From: Candidatus Omnitrophota bacterium | GTDB taxonomy: Bacteria > Omnitrophota > Gorgyraeia > Gygaellales > Profunditerraquicolaceae | DNA length: 46,808 nt | Reading direction: 5' to 3' | Assembly: GCA_026387265.1 (NCBI GenBank) | Contig: JAPLLZ010000033.1 | Location: forward strand, 1-46,808 | Shown: one piece after another, positions 8,826 to 16,841 of the stretch | Layout: each line of letters begins with the position of its first letter | Numbering within the stretch: position 1 is the first letter of the stretch | The notes under the pieces: generated by a model | Told to the model about the DNA's origin: nothing | What the model saw: the letters and a program-made list of their open reading frames with translations, nothing else | Database searches by the model: none | Position numbers and translations under genes: made by a program

Positions 8826-9833
8826 TCAAGACTTATGGTGCTCAATCTTTACCTCCCGGAATAGGGCGAACAGCCGGTTAAAAGGAACATACCATTTGGA
8901 AAGCTGACCCATTTGGCCGCTTAATTTCATTTTACCCTGGGTAACCGCTACAAAAGAATCCAGCTTGCCTAAAAACACCTGCTCCCATACCGGTGCCGGA
9001 GCAGAAATCATAAAAGGCGCATCGCTATCTGTATCTAATTTTACAATTTTACCTTCTTCAAAATTAAATTTATAAACTTCGCTTGTGCCATCAAGCTTAA
9101 TCGCTAATTTTACCGTAAGCCCTAACTCTTTACCCTTTTGAGCGATAAATGTATCCTGATTCACTAAATCCACGATTGCCTGGATATGCTCCCGGCTAAA
9201 CATCTTGTAGGCCGGCTGATTACGTTTTAAATCATCTTTTAAAGCAGTATCTAAATCATCTAAAATATCTTTATCTAACAGCCGGGCAACTGCAGCACTT
9301 TTTACTGCTTCCTCCAACGCTTCAGTAATCGCTAAAGCATCCTGAAATTTTTCCGCAATCGCCACTGTCCCGTGATTTTTTAAAACCACTAAATTATTTG
9401 TTTTTAGTGCGGCAATTACCGGCTCAGTCTGTGTTACCGTCGGAGTTTCCTGAGGAATTACCGGAATATCCCCCAGGTAAAATTTAGTTTCAAAGCTCAT
9501 CGCTTTAAGTGTTTTAGCCACCGCAAAATACCCGTTAATTAGTGGCGGATGGCAATGTATAACCACTTTGGCAGAAAAATTTTTATAAACTAAACTGTGC
9601 AGTGGTAATTCCGAGCTGGGTTTAGACTCTCCGGCAAACTTACCATCTGCTAAATTTACCTTAACAATATCGCTTTCTTTTAATTGACCTAAGAATGATC
9701 CACTGGTAGTAATTAAAATATTCTCCTGATCTAGACGGCCGCTGATATTGCCAGACTTAGCCACAGCCAAACCTGCCTCATACAGCCTTTTACCCACCTG
9801 AATTATTTCTGCGCGCAGCTCTTGTTCAGTCAA
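8826..9833 (-). CDS. Class II aldolase fused to an SCP2 sterol-carrier-like domain
   Basis: Residues about 1-200 form a class II (zinc) aldolase/adducin domain: AKSGNISGR, SSELPLHSLVYK, the HCHPP His pair and KNHGTVA third His are the expected metal and catalytic sites of fuculose-/rhamnulose-1-P aldolases. Residues about 215-335 look like an SCP2 lipid-carrier domain (VYKFNFEEGKI, APVWEQVFLGKLDS, GKMKLSGQ). Start is TTG at 9833, abutting the isomerase stop with no gap, so the pair is coupled. The aldolase would split a ketose-1-phosphate into DHAP and an aldehyde. The SCP2 extension is unusual; it suggests a hydrophobic ligand or membrane association. Aldolase call strong, SCP2 call good, exact substrate unknown. 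Confidence 0.85.
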   Translation of the reverse strand: MTEQELRAEIIQVGKRLYEAGLAVAKSGNISGRLDQENILITTSGSFLGQLKESDIVKVNLADGKFAGESKPSSELPLHSLVYKNFSAKVVIHCHPPLINGYFAVAKTLKAMSFETKFYLGDIPVIPQETPTVTQTEPVIAALKTNNLVVLKNHGTVAIAEKFQDALAITEALEEAVKSAAVARLLDKDILDDLDTALKDDLKRNQPAYKMFSREHIQAIVDLVNQDTFIAQKGKELGLTVKLAIKLDGTSEVYKFNFEEGKIVKLDTDSDAPFMISAPAPVWEQVFLGKLDSFVAVTQGKMKLSGQMGQLSKWYVPFNRLFALFREVKIEHHKS

Positions 9834-10748
9834 TTAAACCCCCAGATAGATATGTTCAGTAATTAATTTTGCCGGCGTAACATCAAAAGCCGTATAGTAT
9901 GCTTTCACTTCCTTAGGTGCTAAATACATTCCCTGATAAATTTTCAGTTCATCGTCCGGGCGGATTTCAATTTTAATCTCTTTACCAGTCTTTAATTTTG
10001 ATGCCGGGGGACAGATCGCATAGAAGGGAATCTTAAAATATTTAGCGACTACAGCAATCTGATAAGTGCCGATTTTATTGGCAATATCCCCGTTTAAGGT
10101 CAAGTGATCCGCACCTACAATAACTTTAGTAACTTTACCTAATGATAACAGATACGCCACCATATTATCGGTAATAATCGTTACATCAAAACCTGCGCGC
10201 ATAATTTCCCAGGCAGTCAAACGGGAGCCCTGCAGATATGGGCGGGTTTCCGTAACATAAAAGCTTATTCTTTTACCCTGCTCCTTGGCAAGCTGAGCAA
10301 TCAACGGCATTAATCCGCTAATATTACAGTGTGTCAGAATTACATCCCCATCTTTAAGCAGTGCGGCAGTTTGATGTGCCTGCTGGATGCGCTTACCCTT
10401 AAGCATCTCTAAAAAGCCTAAAATACTTTTCTCTAAAGGTGCGCCGCTTTTTTCCATCCCTAAAACCATCTCAGTTAAGAATTTAAAGGATAATGTCGGA
10501 CGGGTAGCATTAATCGCCTCAGCTACTTTGGCTAAATTTTTATTCTGCCGTTTACTCAAAATAAAAGTATACATCACCAAAAGCACCTGGCCTACAGCGC
10601 GGGTTTTCATTTCCTTAATCGCCTTACAAGCCTGCTGATAGTTCTTGGCCTTAATATAGGTAAGCTTCTGGGGAAGTTGTGTCTCATCCAGAATATAAAT
10701 CGTATTACCTTTTAATTGTATCGGCCAAAATAATGGAGAAAATTTCAT
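9834..10748 (-). CDS. MtnA/eIF2B-alpha-type sugar-1-phosphate isomerase
   Basis: Member of the family containing 5-methylthioribose-1-phosphate isomerase (MtnA) and ribose-1,5-bisphosphate isomerase. It converts an aldose-1-phosphate into a ketose-1-phosphate. The catalytic Cys lies in LTHCN, and the catalytic Asp in VGADHLTLNGD, followed by ANKIGTY; ETRPYLQGSRLTAWE and ITDNM are typical MtnA blocks. The 304 residues are slightly short for MtnA (about 340) because the N-terminal half is compact and lacks the usual RGAPAIG motif (here RAVGQVLLV). ATG at 10748 follows AAGGGAG. Between a nucleoside phosphorylase and an aldolase, the likely substrate is the phosphorylase product. MTR-1-P, 5-deoxyribose-1-P and ribose-1-P are all possible. 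Confidence 0.85.
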   Translation of the reverse strand: MKFSPLFWPIQLKGNTIYILDETQLPQKLTYIKAKNYQQACKAIKEMKTRAVGQVLLVMYTFILSKRQNKNLAKVAEAINATRPTLSFKFLTEMVLGMEKSGAPLEKSILGFLEMLKGKRIQQAHQTAALLKDGDVILTHCNISGLMPLIAQLAKEQGKRISFYVTETRPYLQGSRLTAWEIMRAGFDVTIITDNMVAYLLSLGKVTKVIVGADHLTLNGDIANKIGTYQIAVVAKYFKIPFYAICPPASKLKTGKEIKIEIRPDDELKIYQGMYLAPKEVKAYYTAFDVTPAKLITEHIYLGV

Positions 10749-10772
10749 TTAAACTCCCTTAAATTCTTTATT

Positions 10773-10856
10773 ACGGGTGGCACGTAGGCGGGTCACCTGC
10801 CGCGCGCAACGTAAGTGAGCACGGTAGGGTGCCGCAGTGACAGGACCCGTAATTTT
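10773..10856. repeat. Intergenic palindromic element
   Basis: ATTACGGGT and ACCCGTAAT form the outer 9-bp arms, with weaker inner pairing (GGCAC/GTGCC and CTGCCG/CGGTAG). It fills the gap between phosphorylase and isomerase genes. Possible attenuator or REP-like element; the bracketing GGGT...ACCC layout is like the one at 18513-18575. Confidence 0.5.
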
Positions 10857-10859
10857 AAT

Positions 10860-11609
10860 CTACTTTCCTTCTAACTTCTTAACCAACTCCAACGCAATCT
10901 TAATTAAATTACTCTCTGCCATATAATAAAGCGGATTCATAAAACCCATTTCACCGGTAATTACATTATCACTTACTGCTAATATTGAGCAGGCTTTAAT
11001 ATTATAGGTCTGACAAATCGTTAACAGGGTTGAAGAAACCATATCCACTGCGCGGGCGCCTTCTTTACGCTTAGCTTCCACCAACTCGCGGGTTTCCCGC
11101 AATAAAGCATCCGTAGTCCAGCTCTTACCGCGGTGTATAGTTAACCCCATACCCTGGCCAATCTCAAATAAAAGGTCAGAAAGCTTTTTATCACTTACTG
11201 TCTTAAAATCTTTGTCTACATAATACGGAGTTACTCCATCGCCGCGGATGACCTCATCCACCACAAACAAATCCCCGACTTTAATATTCTCATCCATTGA
11301 TCCGCAGGTACCGACGCGGATAATATTCTGAATACCGGCATTACACATTACTTCCGTAGTAATCGAGGTATCGGTAGAAAATCTCCCACCGTTAATGCCA
11401 GTAACCTTAATGCCTTCATAAGTACCGGTATACATCGTATACTCCATGAATGAAAAATTCTTTACCGGCTTTTCGATTTTTTTCATTAATACATCCAGCC
11501 GATCACGCGGACCAGGCACAATTGCATATTTACCTACATCCTGCGGCCTCAACTGCACCATCTCCGTCAAATCTCTTCCTGTTAAATGAACATTCTTTTG
11601 CATCTGCAT
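10860..11609 (-). CDS. Nucleoside phosphorylase (uridine/purine phosphorylase family)
   Basis: Cleaves a nucleoside with phosphate to a base and (deoxy)ribose-1-phosphate. The 249-residue PNP_UDP_1 fold shows the phosphate-binding IVPGPRDR loop, the RVGTCGSMDENIKVGD glycine-rich segment and ILAVSDNVITGE. The Asp in the VSD motif is the position that contacts N7 in purine-specific members, hinting at adenosine-type substrates, but the EME ribose-binding motif is replaced by DMV, so specificity is unclear. A strong GGAGAT site precedes the ATG at 11609. First gene of the run phosphorylase, isomerase, aldolase, ALDH, ligase. Alternative: a uridine phosphorylase for pyrimidine salvage. Confidence 0.87.
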   Translation of the reverse strand: MQMQKNVHLTGRDLTEMVQLRPQDVGKYAIVPGPRDRLDVLMKKIEKPVKNFSFMEYTMYTGTYEGIKVTGINGGRFSTDTSITTEVMCNAGIQNIIRVGTCGSMDENIKVGDLFVVDEVIRGDGVTPYYVDKDFKTVSDKKLSDLLFEIGQGMGLTIHRGKSWTTDALLRETRELVEAKRKEGARAVDMVSSTLLTICQTYNIKACSILAVSDNVITGEMGFMNPLYYMAESNLIKIALELVKKLEGK

Positions 11610-11624
11610 ATTATAATCTCCTTC

Positions 11625-11701
11625 AATGAGGCCACGACTTACGGAACGACAGTGAACGTAAGGCGTCTGGCCGAATTGAACCCGCCACGCCTTGTGGCGG
11701 G
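11625..11701. repeat. Structured repeat, conserved-loop family, copy A
   Basis: A 53-nt core (AATGAGGCCACGACTTACGG... ending TGGCCGAATT) followed after 3 nt by a separate hairpin, CCCGCCAC-5 nt-GTGGCGGG. The core folds as GACTTACG / CGTAAGGC around the loop GAACGACAGTGAA. The second copy is at 28422-28500. Compared with that copy, the stem differs on both sides in a compensating way while the loop is kept. Confidence 0.75.
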
Positions 11702-11706
11702 TCTTG

Positions 11707-11856
11707 TTATTTAAACGATACTGCGTCTGCGAACTTATTCCAACGAATACGTAAAAATTCTAGAGAATTTTTGTGTATCTTATGAGTCGGAACCTCCCCA
11801 TAAACATTTTCAAATTTTAGCGGACCTGCCACATCGGCACCCACCAAATGTTCTAT
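11707..11856 (-). CDS. Possible 49-codon ORF of unknown function
   Basis: Directly after the Shedu stop, an open frame not in the ORF track reads IEHLVGADVAGPLKF... to ...KFADAVSFK and a TAA at 11707. AAGGAGC lies just before it, but no ATG does: ATA at 11856, TTG at 11847 or GTG at 11844 are the only candidates. Codon choice looks gene-like. I do not recognise it; it could be a gene remnant or a chance frame. Confidence 0.25.
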   Translation of the reverse strand: MEHLVGADVAGPLKFENVYGEVPTHKIHKNSLEFLRIRWNKFADAVSFK

Positions 11857-11857
11857 T

Positions 11858-13193
11858 TTAAAGCTCCTTTAACCTACGTATCAAAGAAATAAGGCTACGA
11901 AGTAAATCATCATAAGTAAATAAATTAATTGGGCCAAGATCACGCGACTTAAGTGCATTAAGATGTTCCAACGAATATTTATTGTCTCTACCAGCGATTA
12001 CAATACCATAAATCTTGCTCACATTCTCAGACTTTAAACCAATACACTCCATGCAGGCCATATGGTGGTGTCCAATATGAATAAGCCAACTATTAATTTG
12101 ATCAATAGCATGTTGAAATGGCGCTGCTATGCCACCGTCTTTTTTTCAACAATAAGGTATTTGTTTTCTCTAATTCAATTAACAAAAGTTCATTTTTTTG
12201 ATTCCGAATAACTATATCTGTTTTATTTTTAGTTAAAATTGGGGCCTTGTAAAATATTTCTTTCGGAGAGAATTGTTCTAGAAGTATAGGATTCTCTTGA
12301 ATAAATTTTTGCAGAACTTCTTCCTCGGGCTCAGAATTAAGCAATGCAGATAATTTTTTAGAAATCTCCTCGAGTACAGCTATTTCATATAATTTTGTAA
12401 ATGATACTTCTGGTTTATTTGTAAATACCTTCCCCAAAAGTGCATGTAAATTTTCCCGAATATATTTAAATTTAAACTCTGCTTTCCCACATTTACATTT
12501 CTGTGTTTCTGGTAAATCACCATACCACACAACCCCCCTAGCTTCTTCTTTCCCGTCTTTTTCTAAACCAGCATATGCTCTTATTTGATCTTGGCAAACA
12601 TTGCACTTAATAGTAATTAACACTTTTTTATAAGCCAAGGGGTTACTGCGTATCGCTGCAATCTGGGGTTCTGAAAACAACGGAGCCTTCGCATATGCAA
12701 AAATCAATTCTCCGATACATAAATCTCGTTCATCTTTAGTTAATACAACTCTATAACACCCTGGTTCTTCTACTGTTGGATTGATATTCGAAATTTCGGG
12801 AATAAAAATAAACCAAGAAGTATTTTCCTTAGACATAATAAGACAATCACCAGGTTTACTTAAGCCCGAATTTGAAGTTTCAGTAACTGGTCCTTTTTCA
12901 ACTGAAAGCACTGCTATATCAAATTTCATTATTTCTTTACTTTTCGGAGAAAGAAGACGAATTTTAAAAGGCCCATGGTTTAATGGATCAAATATTGCGA
13001 AGACAAGTTTAAAGTTATTAAGATCGAGGGGGAAAATATAGGAAATTATAACTTTCCCCAATCCCAATATATTATATTGGTTAGCAATAGGATCTCCCCT
13101 TGAAATAGAATTAATCCTTTCGCAGGCTCCAAGAAAAGCAGCTGGAGGTACATTTGTTTTCGAAGATATGTTGTCCATAATTATTAATGTCAA
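11858..13193 (-). pseudogene. sduA: Shedu (SduA) defence nuclease, split by a one-base frameshift
   Basis: Two ORFs (12102..13193 and 11858..12061) join into one 444-codon gene if one base of a seven-T tract (12140-12146, seven A in the coding strand) is dropped. The repaired frame reads ...ELLLIELEKTNTLLLKK-DGGIAAPFQHAIDQINSW..., then IYGIVIAGRD and TYDDLL. This matches the C-terminal DUF4263/Shedu PD-(D/E)XK nuclease: PEEEVLQKFIQENPILL helix, TDIVIR (Asp), IELEK (Glu-x-Lys), QHAIDQINSW. The N-terminal half has a CNVC...CKCG pair that may bind zinc. Known Shedu proteins protect against phage by cutting DNA. The gene sits alone between the amidohydrolase and phosphorylase genes. It may be decayed, phase-variable or a sequencing error. 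Confidence 0.8.
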
Positions 13194-13214
13194 TCTAGAT
13201 ATTCACTAAAAATA

Positions 13215-14126
13215 CTAAAGAGCAAACAGCTTTGCTAAATTACCACCCAAGATATTCTGCTTCTCCTCCTGGGTCAAATCTAAATCATTAACCGCCTTAA
13301 TCCCCACGGAAACATCCTGCTTAGCCGGCCAGTCGCTGCCCCAAAGAATTCGCCTAGACCCCATTAAGTCTAAACTTAATAAAAAGTTGGCGCGAGTTGC
13401 ATCACCGCTAGTATCCACATAAATATTCTTAAAATAATCTGACGGCAGGCCTTGCAGGTCTTTAACAAAGTTCATCCCGCGCAGCATTTGATATGTTGCA
13501 TCAAAACGCTGCTTTAAATAACAGATTGCCCCGCCAAAATAAGCAAAAATAAATTTCACCTTAGGATACTGCCTGAAAACATCCGACATTAAAAGCTTAC
13601 CCGCAGAAATAGTCGTATCAAAAACATATTCAATCACCGGGGTAAGCAAAGGGTCTTTGACCCGCTCAAAACCTATCGGATTAACAATCTGGGAATGGAT
13701 GAAAATCGGTAAGCCCTGCTCCCCTGCTACCTTATATATAGGCATGAACATCTTATCATCTAAATAAATACCATTATAGCTTGAAGCCAGAGAAATTGCC
13801 TTAAATCCCAACTCTCCCGTAGCCCGCTTTAACTCTTCCACCATATCAATAGAATTATCTACCGGCAAAACTGCCGCTCCGATAAATCTTTTTGGGTAGG
13901 CTTTTAAAATCTTGGCAACATTATCATTATAAGTATGCGCCACCTGGCTGATACTGCCGATCTTTAAATGCGCATCAGTAGTCGGATAACTTAACACGGC
14001 CACATCAATGCCGGCAGCATCCATCATTTTAAGCTGCGCCTCAATATCCCCCCAGCCTTTATGAAAAAAGTGGGAGTTAGAGATTATCTCATCCGGTAAC
14101 CAGTGGCTGTGTGCGTCAATCAACAT
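13215..14126 (-). CDS. Amidohydrolase_2 family metal-dependent hydrolase/decarboxylase
   Basis: TIM-barrel amidohydrolase like aminocarboxymuconate-semialdehyde decarboxylase (ACMSD) and gamma-resorcylate decarboxylase. The start at 14126 gives MLIDAHSHWLPDE, placing the DxHxH-type motif at the N-terminus as usual; FIHSQIV supplies another His position and ILWGSDWP the catalytic Asp. About 303 residues, normal for the family. The ORF-track extension upstream runs into an inverted repeat and is rejected. In the polyketide cluster it could hydrolyse or decarboxylate an aromatic intermediate; that is inference from family and context. It is the last cluster gene before the Shedu locus. Confidence 0.85.
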   Translation of the reverse strand: MLIDAHSHWLPDEIISNSHFFHKGWGDIEAQLKMMDAAGIDVAVLSYPTTDAHLKIGSISQVAHTYNDNVAKILKAYPKRFIGAAVLPVDNSIDMVEELKRATGELGFKAISLASSYNGIYLDDKMFMPIYKVAGEQGLPIFIHSQIVNPIGFERVKDPLLTPVIEYVFDTTISAGKLLMSDVFRQYPKVKFIFAYFGGAICYLKQRFDATYQMLRGMNFVKDLQGLPSDYFKNIYVDTSGDATRANFLLSLDLMGSRRILWGSDWPAKQDVSVGIKAVNDLDLTQEEKQNILGGNLAKLFAL

Positions 14127-14220
14127 TAATGCTTGCCCCGTTAGAGATAGGAAACGCTTCAATTAATCTTTTAGATAACATTCCCCATCCTGTTTTTAAA
14201 TATTCTTCTCTGGTAAACAT
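14116..14220 (-). CDS. Possible 34-residue ORF in the inverted-repeat element
   Basis: The inner ATG at 14220 of the track ORF 14116..14334 is preceded by AGAGAG and gives MFTREEYLKTGWGMLSKRLI..., ending inside the start region of the amidohydrolase. The C-terminal third is encoded by the left inverted-repeat arm. I do not recognise it. It may be a small protein coupled to the amidohydrolase or a chance frame. Confidence 0.25.
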   Translation of the reverse strand: MFTREEYLKTGWGMLSKRLIEAFPISNGASINVD

Positions 14221-14379
14221 TTTCTCTCTTTGTGTAACTCTCAAATATATTAATCCAAGTATTACTCTATTTTTATGAAGCGTTTCCGCAGTCCAATAGT
14301 TGTGCCGACACAAAACTTCTTGTACTTTTTGCACTTAATTACGTAAGCATATACTATGAGCCGTAATCTCTAACGGGGC
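14135..14379. repeat. 245-bp MITE-like element with 27-nt inverted repeats
   Basis: The left arm at 14135-14161 is GCCCCGTTAGAGAT-A-GGAAACGCTTCA. Its reverse complement is found to the right as TGAAGCGTTTCC (14276-14287) and ATCTCTAACGGGGC (14366-14379), separated by a 78-nt insertion where one base is expected. All 26 arm bases outside that point match. The outer arm shares CCCCGTTAGA with the palindrome inside the SRPBCC gene (17065-17110). The stop of the 138-residue gene lies in the right arm. A 34-codon ORF (MFTREEYLKTG...) lies mostly between the arms. Confidence 0.7.
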
Positions 14380-14786
14380 TCTGTGCTCCTTAATATCCGC
14401 TGGGTCATTTCTTTTTCATAAAGCGCTTTAAACTCTGCCAGCGCCCGACGGCCAAGCTCTTTGGTAATTAATCTCTCAATCGCGTTGAGCTTAACATCCA
14501 GGAAAATAAATTCCGGATTTGTCCTTAAGCCTTGATACTTTAACTCCAGGCAGGTCTTTTCTTTGGCCGAAATATATTCCTTAAATTTATTTACCAATTT
14601 TTCCAGTTCAGCTTTTTCATGCGGTAAATACGCACCCATCAGCGTATTTTCGATTTCGTGCAAAATGTCTTTATCGATATCTGTTTGAGTAAATTTGCGC
14701 TCATACTTATCAAACGCCTCTTTAGTCGTTTTGTACAACCAAAGAAAATAACGCTTTTTCAGATTCCGCACATCCAAATTATCCAT
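14370..14786 (-). CDS. Helical protein of unknown function (138 aa)
   Basis: A good GGGAGG ribosome-binding site precedes ATG 14786. The sequence is rich in Lys, Glu and Leu and predicted almost wholly alpha-helical (KLVNKFKEYISAKEKTCLELKYQ, split here as a soluble helical bundle). No signal peptide, membrane segment or catalytic motif is visible. It lies between the ketoreductase-type SDR and the amidohydrolase inside the polyketide cluster, so it may be a small accessory or scaffold protein. Its last residues (RSTEPR) and stop are supplied by the arm of an inverted-repeat element, so the natural C-terminus may have been altered by insertion. Function not recognised. Confidence 0.65.
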   Translation of the reverse strand: MDNLDVRNLKKRYFLWLYKTTKEAFDKYERKFTQTDIDKDILHEIENTLMGAYLPHEKAELEKLVNKFKEYISAKEKTCLELKYQGLRTNPEFIFLDVKLNAIERLITKELGRRALAEFKALYEKEMTQRILRSTEPR

Positions 14787-14835
14787 ATTTACCTCCCATT
14801 TATTTCGCTTACAGCTTAAAACTTATAACTTACGG

Positions 14836-15612
14836 CTATTTCCCCGGGTGCTTCTGCTGGAATGGAATAACCGGAGCAGTCCAAGGTGTTGTTTGATTAA
14901 TTACCGCAATCTCTAAAGGACAAACATTCGCCGGTTGGGTCAAAGCAAAACGTACGGCATTCTCAATTGCCTCGGTCGTCATTAAACGCGAAGTATCATT
15001 GGTAATTTCCTGTAATTTGCCGGTTAAGTCTGTATCAGTTACTCCGGGCAAAATTGAAGTTACCTTGATTCCCTTATCGCGCAACTCCCAGAATAATGCT
15101 TTAGAAAATGCTCTTAACCCAACCTTGAGGGAACTGTAAACAATAAAATTTCTCGGCAAAGGATCACATAGGGTTGATCCAGAGACCATATTAATAATCG
15201 CTCCACTCTTATCTTTGATCATATCATTGATCACTAAACGGATAAGCCGGACATAACCTAAATAGTTGGTATGGGCTAAACGTTCGAAATCTTCAATCGG
15301 CTGATCCTGAAAAGGATACTGGCTGGATACCCCGGCATTATTAATCAGGATATCAACCTGGCCAAACTTTTTCTTAACGCTGTTAACTAAATTCTCCAGA
15401 TCTTCAAGTTTAGTAACATCACAAACCACCGGCAGAACCTGAACCTTAAACTTAGCGGCAATTTCTTTGGCTGTTTCCTCCAAAGCCTCCTGGCCACGGG
15501 CGCCAATCACTAAATTTATGCCTAAGCTAGCGGCAGTGCAAGCAAGCGCCTTGCCAATACCGCGGCTGGCACCGGTAACAATCGCTGTTTTTCCCTTTAA
15601 GTCTACACTCAT
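14836..15612 (-). CDS. Short-chain dehydrogenase/reductase, probable polyketide ketoreductase
   Basis: Classical SDR of 258 residues from ATG 15612 (GGAGGAGTG upstream); the 19-residue track extension is rejected. The Rossmann motif TGASRGIG binds NADP(H), CDVT and NNAG follow, and the catalytic Ser and Tyr-x-x-x-Lys lie in MVSGS and YSSLK. It is FabG-like in overall plan. In a type II PKS cluster such an enzyme usually reduces one keto group of the nascent poly-beta-ketone, fixing the first ring closure; that assignment here rests on context. Sits downstream of the MFS exporter and upstream of an unknown 138-residue gene. Confidence 0.88.
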   Translation of the reverse strand: MSVDLKGKTAIVTGASRGIGKALACTAASLGINLVIGARGQEALEETAKEIAAKFKVQVLPVVCDVTKLEDLENLVNSVKKKFGQVDILINNAGVSSQYPFQDQPIEDFERLAHTNYLGYVRLIRLVINDMIKDKSGAIINMVSGSTLCDPLPRNFIVYSSLKVGLRAFSKALFWELRDKGIKVTSILPGVTDTDLTGKLQEITNDTSRLMTTEAIENAVRFALTQPANVCPLEIAVINQTTPWTAPVIPFQQKHPGK

Positions 15613-15664
15613 CACTCCTCCTTGTTTACCTAAACAACACCGCCGCAATTTTCGCAGCATGGCG

Positions 15665-15720
15665 AACACCGGCGCAATTCAAATAAACTCCGGGTGCCCC
15701 CATACTAAGCGGCGGGTGTT
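15665..15720. repeat. Palindromic element, ACACC-GCGCAATACC family, degenerate copy
   Basis: AACACCGGCGCAATTC on the left and GCGGCGGGTGTT on the right form imperfect arms around a longer loop. The last codons and stop of the MFS gene are encoded by the right arm. Related copies at 7232-7263 and 18609-18640. Confidence 0.55.
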
Positions 15721-16841
15721 ATATTTTTATTACCAATCAAACCGCTAAATAATAACAAAACTAATAACCCCGTACCAAAAATAATAAAACCTAAAGTAAA
15801 ACTTTTCTGCATAATCAAGCCGCCTAAACTTACGCCCAGGCCGCCGGAAATAAAACGCACCCCGCTATTTAAGCTAGCCGCCTCATTTAACAGCTCCGCC
15901 GGTAAATCTGTAAGCATCGTAGCCAAACCCACATGGTTAAATGTCCAGCTTAAGCCCCAGAAAATCATCACCAAGCCCAGCATGGCTAAGGGCAACTTTA
16001 ACAAAAGCAAAAAAATACAGATAATCATGCCCAAAATACCCAGGCCGACTACTTTTTGCCGACCGGCTTTATCCGCCAGGCTACCACCTAAAAATTCTCC
16101 AAATATACCACTTAAGCTGGTTAAAGTAATCAGCATGCTAATGGTAAACTGATTTAATAAGAACTGGGTGGAAAAATAAACCCCCAGCCACTGCTGTACG
16201 GCATGATAAATCAAGCTGACTAAAAAGATATAAATAAAAATTCGGATTACTTTTTTATCTTTAAAAGCCTGCAAATATCCAAAACGAAACCGGCTTAGGT
16301 CTTCTTTAAAAGTCGGCAGGCGAAAATACATGACCACCCACAAGAGCAGCCCGGCAACTGCCGGAATGATAAAAATCAGCCTCCAGGGAATTAACCCGCT
16401 TAAAAATAATCCCAGCAAAGAAGCAACAAAAGTAGAGCCGAAAAATATCCCGACATAAGTTCCCCGGTTCTCCTGACGGATATGTTTAGCAATCAGAATT
16501 AAGCCCAGAGGAATTACCGAGGCGCCGAAAATCCCCATTAAAAACCTGGCCCAAAAAAGCATCTTAATATTTAGCGCAAAACCGGCTAAAAGATTAGCCA
16601 GCGAAAATAAAAATATGCAGATTAACTCAACCCGCCGCGCATCAAAAGCACGCACCAGCGGCCCATAAAGCAATGCGGCCAGGCCGTAAGGAAGCATATA
16701 GAGCCAGATTATTTTACCGACGATAAACTGAGAAAGAGCAAACTCTGCGGCAATCGAGGGAATTAAAGCTGCACAGGCAGCGACATTAAAGGATAAAACC
16801 GATCCCTCTAAGCAAAATATGGCAAATGTGGTTTTTTTCAC
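15705..16841 (-). CDS. Major facilitator superfamily transporter (likely exporter)
   Basis: A 378-residue integral membrane protein with about 12 hydrophobic helices. The MFS loop 2-3 region reads ALLYGPLVRAFDARRVE, and the second half repeats it as FLGGSLADKAGRQKV, the GxLaDrxGrkxv signature. The start GTG overlaps the SRPBCC stop as GTGA, so the two are coupled. Closest in style to Bcr/CflA and arabinose-efflux MFS drug exporters. In this cluster it would export the polyketide product or give self-resistance; the substrate is inferred from context only. Its C-terminal residues (NITPAA) are encoded in a palindromic element. Confidence 0.9.
   Translation of the reverse strand: MKKTTFAIFCLEGSVLSFNVAACAALIPSIAAEFALSQFIVGKIIWLYMLPYGLAALLYGPLVRAFDARRVELICIFLFSLANLLAGFALNIKMLFWARFLMGIFGASVIPLGLILIAKHIRQENRGTYVGIFFGSTFVASLLGLFLSGLIPWRLIFIIPAVAGLLLWVVMYFRLPTFKEDLSRFRFGYLQAFKDKKVIRIFIYIFLVSLIYHAVQQWLGVYFSTQFLLNQFTISMLITLTSLSGIFGEFLGGSLADKAGRQKVVGLGILGMIICIFLLLLKLPLAMLGLVMIFWGLSWTFNHVGLATMLTDLPAELLNEAASLNSGVRFISGGLGVSLGGLIMQKSFTLGFIIFGTGLLVLLLFSGLIGNKNITPAA

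Noticed and set aside
14221-14334. Long form of ORF 14116..14334 (72 aa)
   Set aside because: The upstream part reads through the inserted 78-nt sequence and a repeat arm with no ribosome-binding site; only the inner 34-codon frame is listed, at low confidence.
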